From positions 1 to 64,000 of the forward strand of contig JAPPHD010000037.1 in NCBI GenBank assembly GCA_028821125.1: a stretch of DNA of 64,000 nucleotides. The letters are read 5' to 3'. Within the stretch, counting starts at the first letter, position 1, and each line of letters opens with the position of its first letter. Position numbers and translations under genes: made by a program. Shown piece by piece: positions 33,600 to 41,606 of the stretch. This stretch comes from Gammaproteobacteria bacterium. GTDB lineage: Bacteria > Pseudomonadota > Gammaproteobacteria > Pseudomonadales > Azotimanducaceae. The notes under the pieces were generated by a model. That model searched no databases, was not told the origin of the DNA, and worked only from the letters and a program-made list of their open reading frames with translations.

Positions 33600-33730
33600 A
33601 ACAACTCCGAACCTCGGGAAAGAGTTCGCATGCGGCGCTTCCCTTTCGGCGCGTTAAGCTCGTCTGAGAACCTTCCGTACGGCAGGATGATGTGGCCGTG
33701 CGCCGGAAGGGAAGCGCCGCATGCGAACTC
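33600..33730 (+). repeat. Structured hairpin repeat, copy 3
   Basis: Arms 33622-33652 and 33700-33730 (31 bp) with a 47-nt loop (33653-33699). The single imperfect pair (base 33646 with 33706) is U-G on the plus-strand RNA. The 81-bp stretch between it and the DUF3604 start is AT-rich, has a small GGAAC-G-GTTCC palindrome and lacks the leader motifs shared by copies 1 and 2. Confidence 0.85.
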
Positions 33731-33811
33731 GCTGCCGGATGCCGGCGGTATTTTTGGTGAAAGGAACGGTTCCTGATTAAAGCGAATGTTAAAATATTCA
33801 AAATAATCAAT

Positions 33812-35710
33812 ATGATGAAAAATATTTCCATGCGAGCGGACCGAGCGGGGTGCAACCACCGGTTGGGCCCCGGAACAGGCCACAGCGGTTTGTTGATCGC
33901 GGCACTTGCCGGTTTGCTGATTTCACCCGGTGCGGTCGCGGCGTCTTCGGAAGGCGCGGCCTGGCCGACCGAGGTCTTATGGGGCGATACTCATCTCCAC
34001 ACCCGCCTGTCCATGGACGCCGGCGCCATGGGCACCGTGCGCACGCCCGAAGACGCCTATCGATTCGCCCGGGGTGAGCAAATCGTCTCGACGAGCGGCG
34101 TACTGGCCCAATTGTCCCGCCCGCTGGATTTCCTGGTGATCGCGGACCACTCGGACGCCCTGGGCACGGTCACGGAAATCATGAACGGCAATCCCCGTTT
34201 CGGCGTCGACCCGACGGTGCGCCGCTGGCAGCGCATGATCGCCTCTGGCGACGATGCGGAACTGCTTGCCGCCGTATTCGAGATAGTCGGGGCTTTCGGC
34301 GCCAGCGAGGACCTCCCGCCGATTCTGCTGGACGAAGCTTTCGCCCGTGGGGTGTGGAACGACTACACGGCGGTGGCGGACCGCTTCTACCAGCCCGGAC
34401 GGTTCACCACCCTGATCGGTTACGAATGGACCTCCATGCCGGACTGGAACAACCTGCACCGGGTGGTGATCTATCGCGATGACGGAGCGACGGTGCGCCG
34501 GCTCATGCCCGCTCGAGTAGCCGACGGCATGGACCCCGAAGACCTGTGGCGATGGATGCAGCGCTACGAGTCGCAGACCTCCGGCCGGGTGCTTGCCATC
34601 CCCCACAACGGCAACATGAGCGAGGGACTGATGTTCTCACTGCAGCGATTCGACGGCAGCCCCATGAGCGCCGGACATGCCCGCACCCGCAGCCGCTGGG
34701 AACCCCTCTACGAGACCACCCAGGTCAAGGGCGACAGCGAAACCCACCCGCTGCTCTCGCCAAACGATGAATTCGCCGATTACGAGACCTGGGATGACGG
34801 CAACTTCTACTACGACGGCGCCGACCCGGCGACCCTGGCTGGAGATTACGCGCGTTCCGGCCTCAAGCGTGGCCTGGAAATCCAGGCGCTGGTGGGCATA
34901 AACCCGTTTCAGTTCGGCCTGATCGGCTCTACCGACTCGCATACCGGCCTGGCCACTGCGGACGAAAACAACTTTTTCGGCAAGTTCGTCTACGGCGAGC
35001 CGTCCCCGAATCGGTTGGGGCCGTGGACCGACGGGGCCAAACGCAGCGGCTGGGAATACCCGGCCTCCGGCCTGGCCGCGGTATGGGCGACGGAGAACAC
35101 CCGGGAGGCCATCTTCGACGCCATGCTGCGCCGCGAGGTCTATGCGACCACGGGGCCGCGAATGACCCTGCGTTTCTTTGCGGGCTGGGATTTCCGCGCC
35201 GAGGACGGGGAAAGCGCGGGCCTGGCCGGAATCGGGTACGACAGGGGCGTTCCCATGGGCGGTGAACTGTCCGCGGGACCGCCGGGCGAAGCGCCCGGTT
35301 TCCTGGTAGCGGCGAGCAAGGATCCCGAGAGCGGCAACCTGGACCGTATTCAAATCGTCAAGGGCTGGTTGGACGAGGCTGGCCGAGCCTGGGAACGGGT
35401 CTACGATGTGGCCTGGTCGGGCGAAAGAAAACCCGATTCCGCAGGCCGATTGCCACCGGTAGGCAATACCGTGGATGTCGCGGATGCATCCTGGAAGAAC
35501 AGCATCGGCTCGTCCCAGTTGGCTGCGTTCTGGACCGATCCGGATTTCAACCCCGATCGCCCGTCGTTCTACTACGCGAGGGTCATCGAGATTCCGACGC
35601 CCCGGTGGACCGCCTACGATGCAAAGGAACACAAGCAGACTTTGCCCACCGACGTGCCGGTGACGACCCGGGAAAGAGCTTACAGTTCGCCGATCTGGTA
35701 TTCGCCGTAA
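33812..35710 (+). CDS. DUF3604 protein, copy A (exported PHP-like)
   Basis: A 632-residue protein with a Sec-type signal (hydrophobic core about 30-48, AVAASS) after an unusually long polar start; Met7 (33830) is an alternative. The body is DUF3604: WGDTHLHTRLSMDAG near the N-terminus recalls the HxH of PHP-type metallohydrolases, FLVIADHSDALG gives a DH pair, and STDSHTGLATADENNFFGK is a late conserved block. The tail ends TSPIWYSP-like (YSSPIWYSP), as in its paralogue near 50 kb. Probably a periplasmic metal-dependent hydrolase; substrate unknown. Confidence 0.85.
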   Translation: MMKNISMRADRAGCNHRLGPGTGHSGLLIAALAGLLISPGAVAASSEGAAWPTEVLWGDTHLHTRLSMDAGAMGTVRTPEDAYRFARGEQIVSTSGVLAQLSRPLDFLVIADHSDALGTVTEIMNGNPRFGVDPTVRRWQRMIASGDDAELLAAVFEIVGAFGASEDLPPILLDEAFARGVWNDYTAVADRFYQPGRFTTLIGYEWTSMPDWNNLHRVVIYRDDGATVRRLMPARVADGMDPEDLWRWMQRYESQTSGRVLAIPHNGNMSEGLMFSLQRFDGSPMSAGHARTRSRWEPLYETTQVKGDSETHPLLSPNDEFADYETWDDGNFYYDGADPATLAGDYARSGLKRGLEIQALVGINPFQFGLIGSTDSHTGLATADENNFFGKFVYGEPSPNRLGPWTDGAKRSGWEYPASGLAAVWATENTREAIFDAMLRREVYATTGPRMTLRFFAGWDFRAEDGESAGLAGIGYDRGVPMGGELSAGPPGEAPGFLVAASKDPESGNLDRIQIVKGWLDEAGRAWERVYDVAWSGERKPDSAGRLPPVGNTVDVADASWKNSIGSSQLAAFWTDPDFNPDRPSFYYARVIEIPTPRWTAYDAKEHKQTLPTDVPVTTRERAYSSPIWYSP

Positions 35711-35714
35711 ACCG

Positions 35715-35906
35715 GTGGCGCCATTGGTCGACATCGGCCGCTGCGAGCGGTTGCGCAAACTCGACGAAGAATTCGAACGGTTGCGCGCCAGGCTGACAGG
35801 CGTGTTTTCGGGCCGCTCCGAGTCCCAAGTCGAAGCCCTCGTGGATGAAGCGGTCAAGTCGGTACGGGCAGATTCCGCCAAAGAGTCAAGATTGACCTGC
35901 GAGTGA
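35715..35906 (+). CDS. Small helical ORF before yefM (uncertain)
   Basis: A 63-residue frame starting with GTG four bases after the DUF3604 stop. It is charged and helical (LRKLDEEFERLRARL, then ESQVEALVDEAVKSVRAD), a pattern common in small antitoxin-like helpers. There is no visible ribosome-binding site, though coupling to the preceding stop is possible. It could be a real small protein of the TA locus or chance coding in GC-rich DNA. Confidence 0.35.
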   Translation: MAPLVDIGRCERLRKLDEEFERLRARLTGVFSGRSESQVEALVDEAVKSVRADSAKESRLTCE

Positions 35907-35930
35907 GTGAGTCGTACAGTAAACCTGTAC
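35892..35930 (+). promoter_or_regulatory. yefM-yoeB promoter and operator palindrome
   Basis: TTGACC (35892-35897), 17 bp, TACAGT (35915-35920) forms a promoter. Over the -10 lies the perfect palindrome GTACAG-TAAAC-CTGTAC (35914-35930), ending 15 bp before the yefM ATG. YefM is known to bind palindromes with a TGTACA core in E. coli, so this is the likely autorepression site. Confidence 0.7.
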
Positions 35931-35945
35931 GTGTGGAGATCTCGG

Positions 35946-36227
35946 ATGATTCACGAAACCAGCTATACGCAAGCAAGGGAGCGACTGGCTGCCTTGATGG
36001 ATCAGGTCACCGATACGCGCGAGCCGGTTCTGATACGGCGGCGCGGGAGGGAACCGGTTGCGTTGATTGCCGCCGAGGAACTGGCGGGTTGGCTGGAAAC
36101 CGCGTACCTGTTGCGCTCGCCGAAGAACGCAAGGCGTCTGCTCGAAGCGAGCGAGCGAGCTGCCGGCCTGGAGGGCGAGACGCTGGACGTAACTGAACTC
36201 CGCGAACGATTGGGCTTGGCACGATAG
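35946..36227 (+). CDS. yefM: Type II antitoxin, YefM/Phd family
   Basis: A 93-residue antitoxin. The N-terminal Phd/YefM DNA-binding fold shows TSYTQARERLAALMDQVTDTREPVLIRRRGREPVALIAAEE; the C-terminal tail (about 55-93) is the toxin-wrapping part. It neutralises YoeB and represses the operon. GGAG lies seven bases upstream of the ATG; an upstream in-frame ATG at 35907 would place the operator inside the gene and is rejected. The stop shares one base with the toxin start. Confidence 0.92.
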   Translation: MIHETSYTQARERLAALMDQVTDTREPVLIRRRGREPVALIAAEELAGWLETAYLLRSPKNARRLLEASERAAGLEGETLDVTELRERLGLAR

Positions 36228-36499
36228 TGTCAGGCAAAAGGCTCCGCGAAGCCGTGATGGACGTCAACTTTCTCGAAGATCTCAGGTTCTGGACGCGAAC
36301 CAATCGCAAGCTGGCGTTGCGTACACTCCGGCTGGTGGAGGAGGTACTCCGGGAACCGTTCAAGGGGACGGGCAAGCCTGAACCCCTGCGCGGACAACTC
36401 AGCGGCAAATGGTCCCGGCGTATCGATCACGAGCATCGCCTCGTCTATCAGGTCGAGGCGGACCGCGTGTATTTCCTCGCCGCGCGCTATCACTACTGA
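36227..36499 (+). CDS. yoeB: Type II toxin YoeB (mRNA interferase)
   Basis: A 90-residue ribosome-dependent endoribonuclease of the RelE/YoeB fold. Conserved features are the GKPEPLRGQLSGKWSRRI block (Arg), DHEHRLVYQV (Glu-His) and the terminal ARYHY (His-Tyr catalytic pair). The GTG start overlaps the yefM stop by one base, giving tight coupling. All catalytic residues are present, so the toxin is probably active and held by YefM. Confidence 0.94.
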   Translation: MSGKRLREAVMDVNFLEDLRFWTRTNRKLALRTLRLVEEVLREPFKGTGKPEPLRGQLSGKWSRRIDHEHRLVYQVEADRVYFLAARYHY

Positions 36500-36587
36500 G
36501 CCGGCACTACCGCAAGAACAAACGGCCGGGTGACCGGCTGCATCGCAGACCCCCAGCTCGAAGCGCTTTTCGATTTCCCGTTTTTTG

Positions 36588-37316
36588 TCAGGTCAGTGTC
36601 GAAACGTGTTTGAAGCCAACATAGGGGTAAAACAGCTTGTAGAGCTGACACTTGACCAGCTCCGCGCCCGAAGGCTCACCGAATTCGCCGAAGTCCGGGG
36701 ACTCTACAGCTTCCCTGGTGTTCAGGTCGCAGAGCGTGAGGCACTGCGGCACGGCGTGGTCGCTGTTGTGAGTGACCCTCGGGTGCGGATATCCCGGCGC
36801 TGGCCGGAAGTGCCGGGAAGCGACAAGACCGGGAAGGTCGCCCAGTCGGGCGAGAAACGAATCCTGGACCCAGGCGTCGAATGCCGCCGCACGCTCTTCC
36901 GGCATGTCGTGGCCGATGACGAGAAGATACGGCGTAAACGGCGGATCATAGTCGTCGTGGAGGCTGAACTCGTGTTCGTATGAGGCCGATACCCAGCGCG
37001 CGCCCTCGACGTGCAGCGCCTCGCCGGTGTCCGGAACCTTGGATTCGGCGATGTTCGAGGCGACCAGCGCCCTGGCCTCGTCCGAGAGCAGGACCGAGTT
37101 GTCGCGCTGGTCGCTCAGCGTGAAGTACTTGTGTTCGGCAGGCAGGCCCAGCTTCGGCACATCGGGCACGATTTCGAATCGGCGCCACGCGAACACCCCG
37201 TTGAGCCGAAACCGTTCCGGGCCGTGCTTGGCGTTGTACCAGAGATTCCACCAGTACTCCTTGACCTCGTCTGGCGGCGGGTCGATCCAGACGGTCGAAA
37301 CGGTTCCTATGTTCAT
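36588..37316 (-). CDS. Tandem EthD/Dabb-like ferredoxin-fold protein
   Basis: A 242-residue protein of unknown function. Two halves look alike: DEVKEYWWNLWYNAKHGPERFRLNGVFAWRRFE (about 14-46) and EERAAAFDAWVQDSFLARLGDLPGLVASRHFR (about 133-164) each resemble the helix and PG-loop of dimeric alpha/beta-barrel (EthD/stress-response) domains, so the protein may be an internal dimer. ATG at 37316 has AGGAG six bases upstream. It stands alone, between yoeB and a divergent oxidoreductase gene. Confidence 0.65.
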   Translation of the reverse strand: MNIGTVSTVWIDPPPDEVKEYWWNLWYNAKHGPERFRLNGVFAWRRFEIVPDVPKLGLPAEHKYFTLSDQRDNSVLLSDEARALVASNIAESKVPDTGEALHVEGARWVSASYEHEFSLHDDYDPPFTPYLLVIGHDMPEERAAAFDAWVQDSFLARLGDLPGLVASRHFRPAPGYPHPRVTHNSDHAVPQCLTLCDLNTREAVESPDFGEFGEPSGAELVKCQLYKLFYPYVGFKHVSTLT

Positions 37317-37559
37317 GCGCTGCTCCTGCACCATTGCTGTTGCCGGCCGGGGACCTTCTCAATCGGCTGCGATCTCGCCGGCACCCCTACGGTAATGCAG
37401 TATGCGGCCGTAGTCAGGCCCTTTGCGGGTCCGAGCCCACCGGGTCGTCGGCGCCAGGCAGGCCTGCCACTGAGTCTACCGGTAGCATTGCCGATACGCG
37501 TGTGTCAAATTCCAGCCGGTGGCGGTTGGAACCATTGTCCGGGGACGGGAGGTTGAACG

Positions 37560-38540
37560 ATGAAGGCATTGTATGTGGTTGCAGGGCCGGAAGGGGGCAA
37601 GTTCCGGTTTGACGATGCGCCTGTGACCGATCCGGGTCCCGGGCAGGCCCGGGTCCGTGTGCGCGCCTCGGGCCTCAACCGCGGCGTGGTGATGTTCCTT
37701 GCGGCACAGCGGGGCGACGGGTCCAGGGTCTTTCCGATGGGCATCGTCGAGTTTGCCGGCGAAGTGGATGCCCTGGGCGAAGGCGTCGAGGGAGTGTCGG
37801 TGGGCGATCGCGTCATGGCGCGAGGACCGGACGCCGCCGCAGAGTTTGTAAACCTCGATGCCCGGTTCCTGGTACCGGTGCCTGCCGACTGGTCGTGGGA
37901 ACAGGCCGCCGCCGTCCCCAACGTGTTCGTCACCAGTCACGACGCGGTGGTGACCAACGGGCGGCTGCAGCCGGGGGAGTCGCTGCTGGTGACCGGCGGT
38001 GCTTCGGGGGTGGGAACCGCCACGCTGCAGATCGCCAGGTTGCTCGGCGCCAGTCCGGTGATCGCCACGACCCGGACGCCCGGCGCCAAGGGAGCAACCC
38101 TCGAGGAACTCGGTGCCGACCTGATCGTGGACACGACCGAACCGGATTGGCCCGAACTCGTGCGCAAGGCGACCGACGACAAGGGCGTCGATGTGGTCAT
38201 AGACACGGTGGGTGCGCCGCTCCTGGCCGGCAACCTGGATGCCATGGCCCTGTGCGGGAGGCTGGTCAGCGTGGGCCGTACCGGCGGCACGACGGACGAG
38301 ATCGACCTCGACCTGGTTGCGCTCAAGCGCCTGCAGCTTATCGGCGTCACCTTCCGTACCCGTACCGTGGAGGAAGACATTGCCTGCAGCAGGCGGTTCG
38401 CCGAAGACCTGCTGGGCGCCCTGGACGACGGCCGGCTGCGGCCCGTTCTGCACGGTTCGTTTCCCTGGGAAGAGATCGAGGCTGCCTACGCCTCGATGGC
38501 CGAGGACAACCACATCGGCAAGATCGTCGCGATCCTGTGA
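37560..38540 (+). CDS. Quinone oxidoreductase-like zinc-free MDR protein
   Basis: A 326-residue medium-chain dehydrogenase/reductase. The GroES-like half (1-125) lacks the structural-zinc Cys cluster, as in quinone oxidoreductases; the Rossmann half begins LLVTGGASGVGTATLQIARLLGA and continues DVVIDTVGAPLL. It would reduce quinones or enones with NADPH. GGGAGG precedes the ATG. Its TGA overlaps the GTG of the next gene (GTGA), so the two are coupled. Confidence 0.88.
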   Translation: MKALYVVAGPEGGKFRFDDAPVTDPGPGQARVRVRASGLNRGVVMFLAAQRGDGSRVFPMGIVEFAGEVDALGEGVEGVSVGDRVMARGPDAAAEFVNLDARFLVPVPADWSWEQAAAVPNVFVTSHDAVVTNGRLQPGESLLVTGGASGVGTATLQIARLLGASPVIATTRTPGAKGATLEELGADLIVDTTEPDWPELVRKATDDKGVDVVIDTVGAPLLAGNLDAMALCGRLVSVGRTGGTTDEIDLDLVALKRLQLIGVTFRTRTVEEDIACSRRFAEDLLGALDDGRLRPVLHGSFPWEEIEAAYASMAEDNHIGKIVAIL

Positions 38541-39991
38541 GCCAACCCGACGCCGCTGCACCGGGCGCGCGGCGGCGTCCCGGGCTTCCGTTCCATACCA
38601 AACTGTTCTTCGGCATGGGCCAGATTGCCGAGGGGCTGAAAAACAGGACCTTCGAGACATTCCTGTTCTTCTACTACGTGCAGGTCCTGGGCCTGTCGCC
38701 GGGCCTCGCCGGCCTTGCCATGCTCATCGCGGTGCTCTCCGACGCGGTGACAGACCCGCTGGTGGGAACGCTGACCGACGGCCATCGCTCGCGCATGGGG
38801 CGCAGGCACCCGTTCATGTACGGCGCGGCGCTGCCCCTGGGGCTGCTGTTCATCGGCATGTTCAATCCTCCGGAGGCGCTCGGCGAACAGGGCCTGTTCA
38901 TCTGGCTGACGGTGGGCTCGGTACTCGCGCGCACGGCACTGAGCGTCTACCACGTTCCACACATGGCCCTTGGGGCCGAACTGAGCAGCGACTACAACGA
39001 GCGCACCACCGTGGTCGCCTACCGTTCCTGGTTCCAGCTCGCCTCCGCCTGGTCGGTGACGCCGCTCGCCTTCGCGCTCTTCTTCACCGCGCGGCCGAAC
39101 CACGAGAACGGCCAGCTCGATCCCTCCTCGTACTTCGGGTTCAGCCTGTTCTTCGGGATCATCATGGCCGCGGCGATACTGCTGACCGCGCTGGGCACCC
39201 ACTCGCGCATCCCGATGCTGCCACCGTCACCGCCGAAGTCCCGGCGCCTGGGGCCGGGGCGGGTCATCACCGAGTTCAGGGAAGCCTGGCGGAGCCCGTC
39301 CTGCCGGGTGTTCGTCGGTACGCTGCTGGGACTCGCCATCGGCACCGGGGTGCAGCGCGTACTGGAACTGCACATGTTCACCTATTTCTGGCTGCTAACT
39401 CCGGAGCAGATTCGCGACGTCGGCGTGGCCGGCCTGCTCGGCGCAATCGTCGGCGTGCCCTGCTGGGCGCGGCTCAGCCGCTACCTGGGCAAGAAGTGGA
39501 CGCTCATCCTGGGCAACATCATGTGGATGGGGTTTCTCACACTGCCGCCGTTCGCGGCGATGCTGGGCGCCTTTCCCGACCGGGCGAGCGAGCTGTACGT
39601 TCCGCTGCTGGTCGCGAGCATGATGCTGGCGGCGTTCGGCAATGGCGGAACCTTTGCGGTGGGTGGGTCTCTGGCGGCGGACCTTGTGGACGAGCATGCC
39701 CTGGCGACCGGCGAACGCCGGGAGGGGATGTTCTTCGGCGTATTCGGATTCTGCGGCAAAGCCTCGCCCGGCATCGGCATCTGGCTTGCCGGGCTGGTTC
39801 TCGAGTGGATCGATTTTCCGACCGATGCCGCGCCGGAAGCGGTCAGCGAGCTGACGGTAAACCGCCTGGTCTGGGTTTACGGGCCCACGGTATTCCTGTT
39901 TGTAACGGTGACCACCCTGCTGATGTTGCGCTATCGGATCACGAAGGAAGCGCTCGAGGAGATTCAAGGCAAGCTGAGCAACAAGCGTTGA
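38537..39991 (+). CDS. GPH-type MFS transporter (MelB-like)
   Basis: A 484-residue permease of the glycoside-pentoside-hexuronide:cation symporter family. Family signs are the start GLKNRTFETFLFFYYVQVLGL, the loop DAVTDPLVGTLTDGHRSRMGRRHPFMYGAALP and the YNERTTVVAYRSWF segment, with about 12 membrane segments. GTG at 38537, overlapping the preceding stop, is the chosen start; the long upstream open frame is a shadow of the oxidoreductase gene. Coupling to an MDR enzyme suggests both handle one imported compound. Confidence 0.88.
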   Translation: MSQPDAAAPGARRRPGLPFHTKLFFGMGQIAEGLKNRTFETFLFFYYVQVLGLSPGLAGLAMLIAVLSDAVTDPLVGTLTDGHRSRMGRRHPFMYGAALPLGLLFIGMFNPPEALGEQGLFIWLTVGSVLARTALSVYHVPHMALGAELSSDYNERTTVVAYRSWFQLASAWSVTPLAFALFFTARPNHENGQLDPSSYFGFSLFFGIIMAAAILLTALGTHSRIPMLPPSPPKSRRLGPGRVITEFREAWRSPSCRVFVGTLLGLAIGTGVQRVLELHMFTYFWLLTPEQIRDVGVAGLLGAIVGVPCWARLSRYLGKKWTLILGNIMWMGFLTLPPFAAMLGAFPDRASELYVPLLVASMMLAAFGNGGTFAVGGSLAADLVDEHALATGERREGMFFGVFGFCGKASPGIGIWLAGLVLEWIDFPTDAAPEAVSELTVNRLVWVYGPTVFLFVTVTTLLMLRYRITKEALEEIQGKLSNKR

Positions 39992-40107
39992 TCGCGATAC
40001 CTGCTTGTTGAACGCCCCCGGTGGGAGTTCCACAAGACTCGTGGCCGCGGGTCGGGTCGGGGCTCGGGGCCGGTCGGGGACAGTGGAAGCAACCGTTACA
40101 GCGCACC

Positions 40108-41547
40108 CTACGGCCGTTCCCGGTAGGGTTTCATGCCGTAAGCCAGGAGGCCGATCCCCACCGGCGTGAGCACACCGCTGACGATGGCGAGCGAATAGCG
40201 CAGCGCTTCGTCGTAGCCGAACACATAGTCCGTGATCAGGGCCACGCACGTGGGCCCGAGCGTGTAGCCGGCCAGCACCGCGAACAGTATCTTGATGGCC
40301 GATACCTGGGCGCGCATCCGGTTGGGGGCGATCAGTTGCAGGATGGTGGGCGCGAGCCCCTGGGGAAACGACAGCAGGAACGTCAGGATCGCCAGCATGA
40401 TCACCGCGGACTGAACGGTGGGCGCCAGCGGCGTCAGAATGCCGAAGGCAAGCATCACGCAGGCGCCGATGACGGACGCCCGGAACTCGGCATCCCGGTA
40501 GCCGCGCCGCGCCAGCCGTTCGGCCAGCCAGCCCCCGGCGTAGGGGCCGGCGCTTCCGAAGACCAGCAGGCACACGCCATAGATTACGCCGGATTCGGCG
40601 ATGTCGATGCCGTAGGTGCGCCGGAGCCACTCCGGAACCCAGACCAGGTACGCGCTGATCACCATGCCGAGCGCCAGGTAGCCGAGAAAATGCGCGACGA
40701 TGATCCGCATGTTGGACCGGAAGAAGCCCCACAGCTCGGCCCACGGCACGGGTTGGGACATCGATGGGCGGGTGGTTCCGTCGGCGAGGTGCTCCCGGCG
40801 GGCGGGCTCCTTCACGGTAGCCATGAACGCCAGTACCAGCAGTCCCGGCAAGGCGACGACGAAGAAGGTCAACTGCCAGGGGTACACCGTGCCGATCACC
40901 GGCAAGTCGATCGTCCCCGCCTGGTTGACCACGCTGATGACCGCGCTCCCGGCAAGCAGGGCGAGTCCGGCGCCGATGTAGAGGCCCATCGCATAGACGC
41001 CGATCGCCTTGGGGAGTTTGTGGGGCGCGAAGTAGTCGGAAATCATCGAATAGGCGGCGGGCGACAGGGTGGCCTCGCCGGCGCCGACGCCCATTCGCGC
41101 CAGGAACAGTTGCCAGTAGGACTTGGCGAGGCCACAGGCCGCGGTCATCACGCTCCACACCACGACGCCGATCATGATCAGGAAACGGCGATTGGTGCGG
41201 TCGGCCAGGCGGGCGATGGGTATGCCCAGGGTGGCGTAGAACAGGGCGAACGCGAAACCGGCGAGCAGGCTGAACTGGGTGTCGGATATCCCCAGGTCGC
41301 GCCGGATCGGCTGTACCAGGAGACTCAGGATCTGGCGGTCGATGAACGATACCGTGTAGGCGAACATCAGGACGGCGACGACGTACCACGCGTAGAAATC
41401 CGCTTCAGGAACGGCCTTCCGGCCGCGATTCGAGGTGAGTTCCGCCAAAACCCGGCTGGCTCTACGGGACGATGGCAGGGATGCTACCGCGACATTGGAC
41501 CAGTGTCTGCAAATTGCTTCGTGTGTCGCCGGGTTCCCGATTTTCAT
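40108..41547 (-). CDS. MFS transporter, spinster-like subfamily, copy 1
   Basis: A 479-residue permease with 12 predicted membrane segments. Subfamily signature: YAWYVVAVLMFAYTVSFIDRQILSLL, then GIPIARLADRTNRR and GVGAGEATLSPAAYSMISDYF. About 50 polar residues precede the first membrane segment. ATG at 41547 has GGAGAC just upstream, supporting the long form. Two relatives follow, near 46 kb and 60 kb. It is divergent from the carboxymuconolactone-decarboxylase-like gene, with 59 bp between starts. Confidence 0.88.
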   Translation of the reverse strand: MKIGNPATHEAICRHWSNVAVASLPSSRRASRVLAELTSNRGRKAVPEADFYAWYVVAVLMFAYTVSFIDRQILSLLVQPIRRDLGISDTQFSLLAGFAFALFYATLGIPIARLADRTNRRFLIMIGVVVWSVMTAACGLAKSYWQLFLARMGVGAGEATLSPAAYSMISDYFAPHKLPKAIGVYAMGLYIGAGLALLAGSAVISVVNQAGTIDLPVIGTVYPWQLTFFVVALPGLLVLAFMATVKEPARREHLADGTTRPSMSQPVPWAELWGFFRSNMRIIVAHFLGYLALGMVISAYLVWVPEWLRRTYGIDIAESGVIYGVCLLVFGSAGPYAGGWLAERLARRGYRDAEFRASVIGACVMLAFGILTPLAPTVQSAVIMLAILTFLLSFPQGLAPTILQLIAPNRMRAQVSAIKILFAVLAGYTLGPTCVALITDYVFGYDEALRYSLAIVSGVLTPVGIGLLAYGMKPYRERP

Positions 41548-41606
41548 GGGTCTCCGTTTTGGACAAACTGTCGGCGAAGCAGGAACATGTACAGCCCGAT
41601 GATCGG

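Noticed and set aside
32419..33730. Composite transposon formed by hairpin copies 2 and 3
   Set aside because: There is no transposase, no target-site duplication was found, and copy 1 stands alone in the same relation to its gene.
35667..35690. CGGGAAAGAG near the DUF3604 end as a fourth hairpin copy
   Set aside because: Only the short flank-like word matches; no arms follow and it lies inside coding sequence.
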